Assembly (NCBI GenBank): GCA_023055425.1
Contig: JALGPY010000007.1
Location: forward strand, 20,966,001-21,030,000
Source: Linanthus parryae
Taxonomy: Eukaryota > Streptophyta > Magnoliopsida > Ericales > Polemoniaceae
DNA: 64,000 bases
Direction: 5' to 3'
Shown here one piece after another: positions 34,322-44,921 of this stretch. Each line of letters opens with the position of its first letter. The first letter of the stretch is position 1. Below the pieces are notes generated by a model. It searched no databases and was not told the origin of the DNA. It saw nothing but the letters and a program-made list of their open reading frames with translations. A program made the translations under genes and the position numbers.

Positions 34322-34990
34322 GCGTGAAGGCTCATAGCTGTATAGGCTTCCATGCGCGGAAACCAACATGCGCGTCGTCGCCACGCACCAATTCAAATTC
34401 GGGTAAGTTCAGCCCCCGTGCGTGTCATTATGACCTAAAACCCCTAGAGTCGTGCCGTCTGACCTTTAGGGTTTTAGGCGTGACGTCAGCCCGTCCTGTG
34501 ATTGCGCGATACGACGGTGACGGTTGCGATTCGACTACTGAAGGGACGCAACCCTTCATTCTTCTGGATAAATACCTTGTATCCCATTATTGCAAAGCAT
34601 CACTTCTTTCTCTTAAAGTGAATGGTACCCGGAGATCTTCGAGAGCAGATCCAGATAATCAATCACCAGTTCAGAACTGCAAACCGTATTCTCCAATTGT
34701 GTATATCCAAGCAAGCTTCAAGGAAACAAGGTTGGCCTCGTTTACTTTTGATTTAAAATACCAGTGTTTGCCTTGAATTGCGTTGAATCTGTAAATCCAT
34801 GAAATTTTTGAAGAGGCTTTGATCTTTGAACCCGCTTTGTTTTAATCTTTCAACAATATTGGATCTTGCAACTCCCCAATTTCTAAAATTGGCACCGGAA
34901 CTGTTTGCTTTCCTTTGCATAGATCTCGAATTCCAAAATTCAAACTGAAGTGTGGTATTTCTCCCCCCTTTTTCTTGCCCTTTCGCAGGA
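34322..34990 (+). promoter_or_regulatory. Leader and possible promoter of the antisense gene
   Basis: A TATA-like GGATAAATACC at 34566-34576 lies about 420 bp before the ATG. A pyrimidine-rich CTTTCGCAG acceptor ends at 34988, two bases before the ATG at 34991, so a 5' UTR intron is likely. Confidence 0.45.
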
Positions 34991-37900
34991 ATGGCCAAGA
35001 CAAGAGTAACCAGACCCATCAAGGAAGATGAAGAGATGCCGGAACTTCCGCAGGCTCTGTGGCGTAAAGCCCCCTTTCTGGGTGGGAAGGATTTTTATCA
35101 TGCAAGGGTGAAGGCGAAGAGGATGCCTGATGCTGTTCCAGTTGAACGATTGCTGACACTGACTCGCCCGGTTAACTCAGCCTTGCTCGAGTTGGTTGGC
35201 TCCGAGGATGTGGTTCGATTGGGGATCGAGAATGGGCACTTCCCATACACTGCGATTTCTACTCAGGCGTTTGTCCAGAAATTGGACTATATGGATGAGT
35301 GGATCGACCACGTGTTGGATCATCACGCCGAGACTCTCGATAAAGCCGGCATTTTCTTTGCTATCCGTGCTATGAAGGGTGCTGCCGTGAAGTTGGATCA
35401 GTCCATGCTTCTAGACCTTCTGTCCCGTTACTCGCCCGCGACTCACACGTTTCATTTTGCTGAGTTCGAGGCTGCCCCCACGCTCGAGGATGTTCAAATG
35501 CTGTATGAGCTTTCCCCCATGGGCGAGGTGGACCCCTTGAGTCACCTGAGGACATCTGCGGAAATGGCCTTGTACGCGCAGATGGAGGAGTGCTTAGCAG
35601 AGGTAAAGAAAATCTCCACTCGGTGGACCACTACAAAGCCTCTTCCGAACTGGCAGCTGGTGGATACGTCTGCGAAGAATACCTGGAACAAGTGGTTGCA
35701 GTACTTCTTCCGAGACTATGCGAACAGCAGCATTACTAAGAAGCTTTTGAGCGAGAACCCGGAGGCCGAGAATTATGTAGAGGGCAAGGGTTATCATTTG
35801 ACCCTTTGTGCCTTTCTCTGTGCTTGGCTGTCGAGGTATCTGATTGATGGTCACCCCCATGACGGGGTCTTCTACCATGTGCTGCCACTTGCCGTGAGGC
35901 TCGCTCTTGGCCAGAGAGTCGCACTCGGACCCTTGGTTTTGGGCACGCTATATTACAGGCTGGATCAGCTGGTTCTGGCGATGAGGGAATCACGTGGCCG
36001 CCTCGATGTTCTGACCTTTGTCAATATCAGCTTTTTGACAATGTGGGTTTTCGAGCGCTGGCCGTCTTATGCTCCAACTCCCCTCCCACTTGATAAGTGG
36101 TGTCCCCCAGGTGAGACAGAAGCGCGCAACAGCGGAAGAGCTGCGAGATGGTTTGGAGCAAGCAACACCAAGTGCACTTGGAGTTTGATATGCGACAAAC
36201 GAAAGGAGTTTACTGCCAGGCCCTATGCCACACGTGTTGAGAATGTGCGGTGGTTCCCAAAGCTATACCCTTCCAAAGGTATGGTCTTGTCAGAAGACCT
36301 TCTCTTTGAAAAGGGGCCGCATTTCCACGAGCGCTATCGTGAGTTCTTTTGTTGGTGTCTGCGAGGTTCCCTTCCTGCCCTTGCAGAGCATATTCGTGAG
36401 CTCGCGCCAAGGTATGAAAGGCTTACAGTGGATGTTGACCCCACTCGGGTCTCTCCTCAGTTTGGTTTCGATGCGGTGGCTCCATCGATCTGGCCCCAGT
36501 CTATTATCAGAGGGTGCTACAAACGTTTGCTGACAAAGGAGTGCAAGACGGTCTTCATGAGCAATCTTCCCTTTGAGCAGCCTGCGGGGACTCGCAAAGG
36601 TGGTTGTTCCCAGAACTGGCTCGCATACTGGGTTGCCCAGCAAACGAGGATTGAGACGGAGGCGGCGGCGCAGCCAGGAAGGGCCCCCTTGATCAAGAGA
36701 AATCTTTTCCGTTTCGCCCCAATTGCAGTTTGAGCGAGTCGGAGTATGGTTGCTACTCGCTGTGGGACCGCGAGAATCATTTGTGCCCCGATTTCATTCT
36801 GAAGGAGCAAGTCGACGCAATCAAGAAGGGTGACGCGCAGGTCATCAAATATAGCAAGGCGTTTGCTGAGGTAAGCAATTTCCCTGTGTGCTTTAAGCTT
36901 TTTTTTTTTTTTGATTCTTCCTTTCGCTGATGCTTTTCGTTCTGTATTGTTTCAGTGTCATGTGCGGAGGTTCGCAGCTGGCGATCGCTCCAAATCGCTG
37001 GTGGACACCATTGTTGCCACCAGAAGGAAGGGGGAGTCGTACCGGCTAGCATGGAGGATGGATGCCGAGGTCGAAACAAAGGTTCGCGGAGTCATGAACA
37101 CTTTTGCTGACTCGCTGATAGATAACCCTCCGGCTCCGTCTCCTCCTAGAGATGACCCGTCCCCTCCAGCGACTGCGGCGCCGAGAGTGAAGAGACCTAG
37201 GCAAAAGGGAATTACGATTTCCTCTCCTAGGAGTGCTCCAGCTTCTCCCCCAGTGAGGTCCCTTTCCATCAAGGACAAAGGCAAGGGTCGTATGCCCAGC
37301 AAAGTGCGAAAAGATCTCGCAGTTGAGACTTTCGTTCCATTCAACCAGGAGGAGGAAGAGAGACAGGAGCCCCAGGCCAGTGATGAAGAAGAAGAAGCAA
37401 CAGTTGTGATGTGCGAGGAAGAATCAGGAGGTACTTCCGTCGCATCTCCTTGCATTTTATCCTGACTTCTCTGCAGTTCTTTTCTTTGAACCAATTATGT
37501 ATTCGCAGATGATGATGATGAAGCCGTTGGTGGTCTTGTGGCCAAGAGGCAAAAGAGAGATGCCCATTCTGGCATTTCAGATGATCCTATAAGCGAGGAT
37601 GTTCTTGCTGAATCCCGGAAGACAGCCGCGGAGGCTGCTGAAAGAAGAAGGCAGCGAGAGGAAGAGGAGCTCGAGCGTGTGAAACAGCGGAGCCTCGAGG
37701 AGCAGCATGTTGACGACTTAGTGCGTCCAGTTGGCGAGGAAGACGAGCTTCCCGAAGAAGTGGCTCCTCATGTGGAGGAGGAAGATGAGGTTCCCGGAGA
37801 GGATGCAGCAGAGCTAGAGCAAGTCCAGGCGGACTTCGCAGAGATCGCAGGTGGCGATAAAGGTGAGATCTTCAATCTCGCAGTTACTTATAGGGATGTA

Positions 37901-39287
37901 ATTGTGGGTGCGTTAAAGCACGGTGTGTCAAAGCCTGACATTCGCCGTTGGTTGGTAAGCAAATGCGGAGAACCCTCAGGTAATTATTTTGAGTGATATG
38001 CGCATACTAGGCTGTAGCCACTTGAGGCAAAATCATGACTGGTTTACTCGCATCCCAGGTCACGCTTCTCTTAAAGATTTGCTTAGTGAGGATACACTGA
38101 TAGGGCACGGTTCCACGTCCCTAGTGTACGATGAGGATACCTCAATCCCACCTTCGCGTGGAGGTGCTTATTCTTAGCTTTAGTAAAGATAGCGAAATAA
38201 CTTATAACACAAGTTACCTCACATTATCGCATTTGGTATCGCAGGTCGTGCCGAGGAACCTGAGCTGGAGCAGAGAAGTCAGCCTTCTGCATCCCATGTT
38301 CCAATTTCGAGCTCCCATACCGAGAAGCCCGTCGCGGCCGCTGGACACGCAAGTGAGCATTTCGAGGATGTCATCGAACTCTCCGATGATGTTGAAGCTG
38401 ATGCTGTGCCGATGGACGAAGGTGTTCGTACCGGTGGTGAGGAAGAAAGGACAAGTGATGCTAATGTTTTCGCATCTGGGAGTGTCCTCCGCCCAGCGAC
38501 TTCGGCTGTCCCTTCGCCTCCGGCGATGACTGAGCCAGAAGCATCTATTCCTGCGTGGAGCATTTGGGGCTCGCAGGTTGGGAATGTAGTCGCAGCTGGT
38601 GCGGCCTACACTCTTCCTTCTGACTATGAGAGGTTGGGGCTCGCAGCTGATAGGAGAGCCATGGAGCGAGGGCAGTCTTCGAACAACCCAGTGGCCCGCA
38701 TCCCTTCTCTTCATGAAATTCTGGAAGGCACTGGTAAGTAAAGATTTACCGTTCGCACGTCGCATTATTTGCTTGCGAGTTCTGACATTATAACCATTTC
38801 TGATGTCTCAGGTTTGAAGCAAACCGATGTAGACTGGGTGGTTCGAATGCGTCTCAGATACCCCCGATCGTTTGTGAGATCTCTGGAGATCGGACCTTTT
38901 GACAGGAGGTTATTCCTTACTGAAGCCATCTGGATACTGGAGCAGCTGTCTGCGGCTACACCTGCGACCATTTCGGCCCAGAGTGCTGAATTGCTATGTG
39001 GCATGTGCCAAAATCTCCTGTTCAAAGTCCAAGGCAGACTTGGTTTCAAATTCCTCAAGGACAGAGTTACACTGATTCGCGCAGCTGTAACTTTGAATCT
39101 CGGTCACCAGAATCTCGCAACTGAGATGCAGAAGGTGGAGCAGCAAAAGCAAAGGGTTGATGAAGCTTTGAAGCTGTATCACGAAATGAATGCCAAGTGC
39201 GAGCAACTGAAGCAAGAAGTGAAACAAGTGGAGAAGCTGAGCGAGCAGTTCGAGCCCCAAGATTCCTTAATCAAGAATTTGTTTTGA
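34991..39287 (+). CDS. Antisense plant-mobile-domain gene of the Tat element
   Basis: Runs opposite to gag-pol, between integrase and the 3' LTR. Exon 1 (34991 to about 36730) encodes a plant mobile domain (aminotransferase-like, PMD): FVQKLDYMDEWIDHVLD, FEAAPTLEDVQMLYELSPMGEVDP, a long helical region and LTFVNISFLTMWVFERWP. Later exons join in phase: up to 36870, 36956-37430, 37509-37979, 38059-38163, 38245-38733 and 38812-39287 (stop). They encode Pro/Ser-rich and acidic stretches, basic NLS-like clusters (KRPRQK, KRQKRD), Glu/Arg-rich coiled coils and a C-terminal coiled coil (about 39120-39260). A frame change near 36730 is unexplained: a missed small intron or a 1-nt lesion. Antisense ORFs are known from Tat elements, and PMD proteins are linked to silencing in plants. 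The role here is inferred. Confidence 0.75.
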
Positions 39288-40740
39288 CTTTTCGAATTTT
39301 GAAAAGAAAACAGGAAAATAGCTGAGACATTAATGTAACGTTTTGAAACATTAATGTAATATTGCTAGGGTTTCTCCCCTTTTTTTTTTAACAACAAACA
39401 ATGAGTTTGCCCGTTTTGCCCTTTTCGGGACTTGATTGGACATCTCTGTGCATATCCAATTATGACATCAGCAATTGATTTTCTGCTTGATTTTCGCGCT
39501 AATTTCTCGGCAGATAAGCATGCTTCCGTTGGGAAGTCCATCCGAATCATGACTATCCGTCATTTATTAGGATACGCAACTGAATCGTCGTAGCCTTTAG
39601 TAGGGTAATTGATTGTTACCGCTTTTCAAGGCGTAAGTGATTGAACTTACCCTCTTTTTGAATTTTGCTGACTCATCTTAGGCAACCGAAGAGTCTCCAC
39701 AGGGTCTATATAAACCCTGTCTTTGCCATTTGGGTTCTTCATCCCAAACATGTGCTTTGCCGTGAGTCCTTACGACTGCTGGCTTCAACGCTTGTTTTTC
39801 GTTGATTCATGGCAACTTCAAGTTTTGAATCCTGAGTTTGCGCTTTGTGCTATAGAAATAGTTTCCAAGATCCACTTTATGAGGCTTATTGCTGTTTATA
39901 ACCATCATAAAGAGGATGCAGATAATACCTCATGTGTGTTCGAAGAAATTTCTTCGTGTATTATGTGTGCAGGTCATGTTTCCGGCCGCCTCGTGGCGAG
40001 GTGCAGCGCCGAAGTGACCGTGCTACCGTCTCGTAATGAACGGCGGAATTCTCCTCCAGCATCCCTGGAGGAGGGTTTCTTGCCTCTTCGTTCTTGAACT
40101 CAGGGTTGCGAACCGCTGTGTTCATCCCCGTCTACAAGGAGCCCTTGCCCTTTGGAGCTTCTGCTTGCAGTTTGATCGCTGGAACCGGTGGTTCCTTGGG
40201 CAAATGTTATGGGGAGCATATCTGACAACGGTCTTGTCGGATAGCGGGATGTCGAGCGTACGGCTTCATGTGGCTCTTTTTAGAGCAAGATTCCCCTTGC
40301 TACAGATGTTCACCCGCAGATCTGGGCATCGTGTAGCCGGCGTTTGAAGCCAGGGCGATTCATTCTTTGCAGTCCGGGTTTCCGTACCGTGTCTCTGCTG
40401 GCTTATCAGCCATTTTTCGAATGTATTGTAAGCCATGTTGGCTGCGTAGTTAGATTTGAGCTTTTCGCTTGTAAGCTGCTATCTAGACAGATAAATTGTA
40501 AGTCATTTGACTCATAATGATATATAGCTTTTGTATTATCTGCTCTCTTTGCAACAAAATACAATTTCGCATGCGTTTCGGCTTGTTTTGCCTTGCATAA
40601 TGCCATGTAATGATTCCACATATGCGATGTCAATTCGCGGATGTTTCACTAGATCATTCGAGATCGTAATTTCGCAGTTGTGCCATCTTGGCGGATGAGC
40701 TTGCAGTTGTACATCGTATGAGATCACGTTCACAACTTTG
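39288..40740. other. Non-coding internal region of the Tat element
   Basis: Lies between the antisense gene's stop and the tandem array. No coding domain recognised on either strand. A TATA-like CTATATAAACC is at 39706-39716 on the plus strand, with no recognised gene after it. Confidence 0.4.
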
Positions 40741-41690
40741 CTATCGTAACAGATAGTTTTTTTTTTAACAGATCAATTAAGATCGTTGAGTGGTGCGAAT
40801 TGCTATCATAGAAGATAGGCTTTATTAGAGAATTGCTTGAGATAGTTTCTCGCATAAATTGCTATCGCAGCAGATAGACCTTTAGGAGATCTAGCAAGAT
40901 GGTTCTGCAGTTACGTGCCATCGTAACAGACGGGCTTGGGTGATCAACTAAAATCACTTTGCGTATAAATCGCTATCGTAACAGATAGGCTTAAGAAGAT
41001 CATATAAGATCGCATTTGTGTAAACCGCTATCGTGAGAGATAGGCTTTAGATGATCGATTGAGATCGTTTTTGTATTTTGCTGCTATCGTGAGAGATAGG
41101 CTTTGGATGATCACTTAAGATCGCATTTGCATTGGCTGCCATCGTAAGGGATGGGCTTTAGATGATCAATTAAGATCGTATTTGTGTTGACTGCTATCGT
41201 GAGAGATAGGCTTTGATGCTCATTTAAGATCGCATTTGCGTTTGGCTGCTATCGTAAGAGATAGGCTTTAGATGATCGATTGAGATCGCGTTTGCTATCG
41301 TAAGAGATAGGCTTTGATGATCAATTAAGATCGTGTTTGTATTTGCTGCTATCGTAAGAGATAGGCTTTGATGATCAATTAAGATCGCGTTTGTATTTGC
41401 TGCTATCGTAAGAGATAGGCTTTGATGATCAATTAAGATCGCGTTTGTATTTGCTGCTATCGTAAGAGATAGGCTTTGATGATCAATTAAGATCGCGTTT
41501 GTATTTGCTGCTATCGTAAGAGATAGGCTTTGATGATCAATTAAGATCGCGGTTGTATTTGCTGCTATCGTAAGAGATAGGCTTTGATGATCAATTAAGA
41601 TCGCGGTTGTATTTGCTGCTATCGTAAGAGATAGGCTTTGATGATCAATTAAGATCGCGTTTGTATTTGCTGCTATTGCAGCAGATAAAT
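40741..41690. repeat. 54-bp tandem array in the Tat element
   Basis: About 18 units carry GCTATCGTAAGAGATAGGCTTT and GATCAATTAAGATCG. The motif GCTATCG starts at 41348, 41402, 41456, 41510, 41564 and 41618, and the variant GCTATTG at 41672, an exact 54-bp period. Units further left (40741-41293) are spaced 45-60 bp and more diverged. The gradient suggests recent amplification at the right-hand side. Tat elements are known for such satellite-like arrays. Confidence 0.95.
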
Positions 41691-41896
41691 CATTGTTAGC
41701 AGTAATAACAACTTAAATAGAGCAATATAAACGGCTAGAAATATGAACTTCTCATTTGGGAGAATTCTTTTATTATAACACTCTCATATGGGAGAGATAG
41801 GATTACAATCCTCTCATATGGGAGAGGAGATTGCGTCAATCGTAGCCACATGAGACACTAAGCAACGTTATCATAAAACGTATGAAATAAGAGAAG

Positions 41897-43852
41897 TCAA
41901 GGATAGTACTTCTTAATCCAGCGCATGTTGACTGAGCTTGGAGTTGAGGTTGTGCCGTGCAACCTTCGTATGCTGCAGTAGCCGCTATCGAAGACTTCTG
42001 TGACTTCGAAGGGTCCTTCCCAATTAGCTGCGAACTTTGGGTGAGTTGCTTCTCGCATGCAGTGGTCAGATGCGCGCAAGACCAGGTCGCCAACTGCGAA
42101 ATCCCGTCGCTGGACTGTCTTGTTATAGGCGCGAGCGATTCTTTCTTGGTACCGCTTGTTAGTCCTTTTGGCTTGTTCTCGCTTTTCTTCCAGCAAGACT
42201 AAATCATGATCGCGTTGGTTTTCATAGAGTGCATGGAAGGCCAGCCTAGCCGAATTAACTCTGACCTCCGCAGGTACTACAGCTTCGGCCCCATAACATA
42301 GTAGAAATGGCGAGGCCCCTGTGGGTGTCCTTGGAGAAGTTCTGTAGGCCCACAGAGCTATGTTAAGAGAGTCGGCCCACTTCATGTGGTCATCTGCGAC
42401 CATTTTGCTCAGAATTCTCAATAGCGTTTTGTTAGTCGCCTCGGCTTGTCCGTTTCCCTTTGGATAATAGGGGGTGGAGCATATCTGCCTGATATTGTAA
42501 TCCGCGAGTTTCGTAGCTACCTGGCGATTAACAAAAGGAGTACCGTTATCTGAAAGAATGGTATTTGGGATTCCGAACCTGCATACGATGTTTTCCTGGA
42601 TGAAGTGAACCACAGCCAGCGCGTTTGCCGTCTTTAGTGGTATTGCTTCCACCCATTTGGTGAACTGCTCAGTTGCGGTGAGAATGAAATGGTTCCCATG
42701 TGACGTTGGTCGGATGGGGCCGATGAAGTCCAAAGCCCATGTGTGAAATGGCCATGGCGTCCCTAATGCATGTAGATCCACGGCGGGAGCGTGCACTAGG
42801 TTCCCTTTGAATTGGCATTCTTGGCAGCGTCGCACCTTGGTGCGGCAATCGACTTCCATCGTGGGCCAGAAGTATCCGATTGAGAGGAGTTGTCTGCATA
42901 ATTTCGCACCTCCCTGGTGTTCCACCTGATGAGAAAGGTCCATGACTTCTTGCGCTTCCCTGCCGTCTAGGCATCGCAGCAAGTTGCCCTCGTGACCTCT
43001 TCGCCAAAGCAGGTTTTCCTGAACCACATATCGAGACGCTTTCCTCTTCAATTTGTCGGCTTCTTTTCTCGATTCGGGTACGGTGCCCTGGGTGAGGAAT
43101 TCAAACAATGGCTTCCTCCAATCTGTGTCGTCATCGGTTAGAGCGATGAGTAGAGAATCTTTGATTAGTGCGCAACTTTCGCACTTCCCTTGTATCAGGG
43201 CTGCAGCTGTTGACATGCTTGGCCAATGAATGCCATATCTCTGAGCTTTCCTGTAGATTGACACCTCGCTTTCTCCGCAAGCGTGTTGGTGAATCTTTTC
43301 TAACAGCTGTTGTCCCTCTTGCTCGGAGACACATCGCATGAGTATTCCTCCAGGACCCTTGTAGTAAAGGGTGTTGTCGTGGATGCAGTATCCTTTCGTG
43401 AGTGCCCAACTTTCGCTGCTGGTGCCTTTCGCAATAGCTTGCAGGATTGCTTTTCGCCAGTCTGCGTCATCCATGTGTTCGTCGTCGCACACATCTTCTG
43501 TTAATGCCGACGACGTTCGCACTTCGATGGAAATCCTCGCGGGGCATTTGTCTATGCTGACCTTAGATCCTAGAGTTGCTAAGGCGTCTGCATGCCTGTT
43601 GTCCGCTCGGGGCTTGTGCTCGTATTTCACGTCGCAGAATTGCTGCATCAGCTTTTGCACTAGGGTGCGGTATGACAGGAGGTTGATCTCCTTTAAACCA
43701 TATTCGCCCGAGGCTTGCTTAACAATCAGTTTGGAATCTCCCATAACTGTTAAGTTGCTCACTTCCAGAGCTTTCGCCACACGGAGCCCCGCGATAAGAG
43801 CCTCGTATTCCGCCTCGTTGTTCGTGACTGCGAAGTTGAGTTTTGCTGACAT
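41897..43852 (-). CDS. Tat pol, 3' part: RNase H and integrase
   Basis: The 651-codon frame begins inside an archaeal-type RNase H (NNEAEYEALIAGLRVA, MGDSKLIVKQ, HADALATLGS). An HHCC zinc finger (ending RRCQECQ) follows, then the integrase core (ALDFIGPI, ILSDNGTPF, YYPKGNGQAEATNKTLL) and a C-terminal region. It is one frame away from the RT frame at 43872-44789. The start codon assigned at 43852 is internal to the domain, so this is a downstream part of a broken polyprotein, not a separate gene. Confidence 0.85.
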   Translation of the reverse strand: MSAKLNFAVTNNEAEYEALIAGLRVAKALEVSNLTVMGDSKLIVKQASGEYGLKEINLLSYRTLVQKLMQQFCDVKYEHKPRADNRHADALATLGSKVSIDKCPARISIEVRTSSALTEDVCDDEHMDDADWRKAILQAIAKGTSSESWALTKGYCIHDNTLYYKGPGGILMRCVSEQEGQQLLEKIHQHACGESEVSIYRKAQRYGIHWPSMSTAAALIQGKCESCALIKDSLLIALTDDDTDWRKPLFEFLTQGTVPESRKEADKLKRKASRYVVQENLLWRRGHEGNLLRCLDGREAQEVMDLSHQVEHQGGAKLCRQLLSIGYFWPTMEVDCRTKVRRCQECQFKGNLVHAPAVDLHALGTPWPFHTWALDFIGPIRPTSHGNHFILTATEQFTKWVEAIPLKTANALAVVHFIQENIVCRFGIPNTILSDNGTPFVNRQVATKLADYNIRQICSTPYYPKGNGQAEATNKTLLRILSKMVADDHMKWADSLNIALWAYRTSPRTPTGASPFLLCYGAEAVVPAEVRVNSARLAFHALYENQRDHDLVLLEEKREQAKRTNKRYQERIARAYNKTVQRRDFAVGDLVLRASDHCMREATHPKFAANWEGPFEVTEVFDSGYCSIRRLHGTTSTPSSVNMRWIKKYYP

Positions 43853-43871
43853 CTGTATGACTTGTACTTTG

Positions 43872-44921
43872 GTTGTGAGGTGGCGTCATGCTGGTGATGG
43901 CTGATACTTTCGCAGGGTCAGGCTCGATCCCTTGGCGATGGACCACGCATCCCAAAAACTTCCCCGAGGTCACGCCGAATGCGCATTTCATGGGGTTCAT
44001 TTTCAGTTGAAAGCTCCTGCATCTGTTGAACACCTTTCGCAGGTCTGCAAGGTGATCTGCTTCATGCTTGGATTTGACTACCAGGTCATCCACATAGAAT
44101 TCCACTTCTTTGTGCATCATGTCGTGGAATAGAGCCATCATGGCCCGCTGATAGGTTGCGCCTGCGTTCTTAAGACCGAATGGCATTACCGTGTAGTTGA
44201 ATACCCCCACGGGAGTGATGAATGCAGTTTTCCTTGCATCTTCGGGATCCATCTTGATTTGATTGTACCCGCTGAAGCCGTCCATGAAACTGAACATGCG
44301 ATGGCCTGCCGTTGAATCAATGAGCAAATCGATGTTAGGCAGCGGGAAATCGTCCTTAGGGCAGAAGCGATTAAGATCTCGGAAGTCCACGCAGATGCGG
44401 AGCTGTCCGTTCTTCTTCACCACCGGCACGATGTTGGCCAACCATGTGGGATGGTGATTTGGCTCTATGAACTTGGCGTCTAGGAGTTTGACAATCTCCT
44501 GCTTGATCTTCACGTTGAGCTCTGGCCTGAAGCTTCTGATGCTTTGCTTGACCGGTTTAGACCCTGGGATGATGTCTAAACGGTGCATGGTGATGCTCGT
44601 GTCCAGACCCGGCATCTCATCATATTCCCATGCGAACACGTCCTTGTATTCAGTTAGGAGCTGCAGCAGTCCTTGTTCCTCTTCGCTTGTGAGGTCCGCA
44701 CTCAGGAAGACTGGCCTTTTCTTTTCCTCGTTCGGGCTGAGGAACACTTCCTTTAGCTCTTGCTTTTGTGGTCTTGGCCTGTCTTCCATGCATTCGGGCG
44801 CTTCTTTGAGTTTCTCGTCTGGAGTGCCCTGTGTTGGCTCTTCTGTCAGCGCAACTTGCTCGATTTGATTGATTTGCCCAGGGACATCCCCATGCCCGTG
44901 TGAGGACGTCCCCGCGCACCT
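43872..44921 (-). CDS. Tat pol, 5' part: reverse transcriptase
   Basis: Opens in the gag-pro frame directly after a TGA at 44924-44922. It encodes a linker and the RT: FRPELNVKIKQEIVKLL, LRICVDFRDLNRFCPKDDFPLP, FSFMDGFSGYNQI, MPFGLKNAGATYQRAM and the catalytic YVDDLVVKS near 44090. After GIEPDPAKVSAI (about 43900) the expected RT thumb, first RNase H and linker are absent. Within about 20 codons the sequence becomes archaeal-RNase-H-type in another frame, so an internal deletion has removed roughly a kilobase. Frame reading past this point (to 43719) is meaningless. Confidence 0.8.

Noticed and set aside
34168..34776. 202-residue plus-strand frame
   Set aside because: It begins inside the 3' LTR and runs across the LTR border and the leader of the antisense gene, with no recognisable domain.
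40741..41690. CRISPR-like array
   Set aside because: The whole 54-bp unit is conserved with no unique spacers, and it lies inside a plant retrotransposon.
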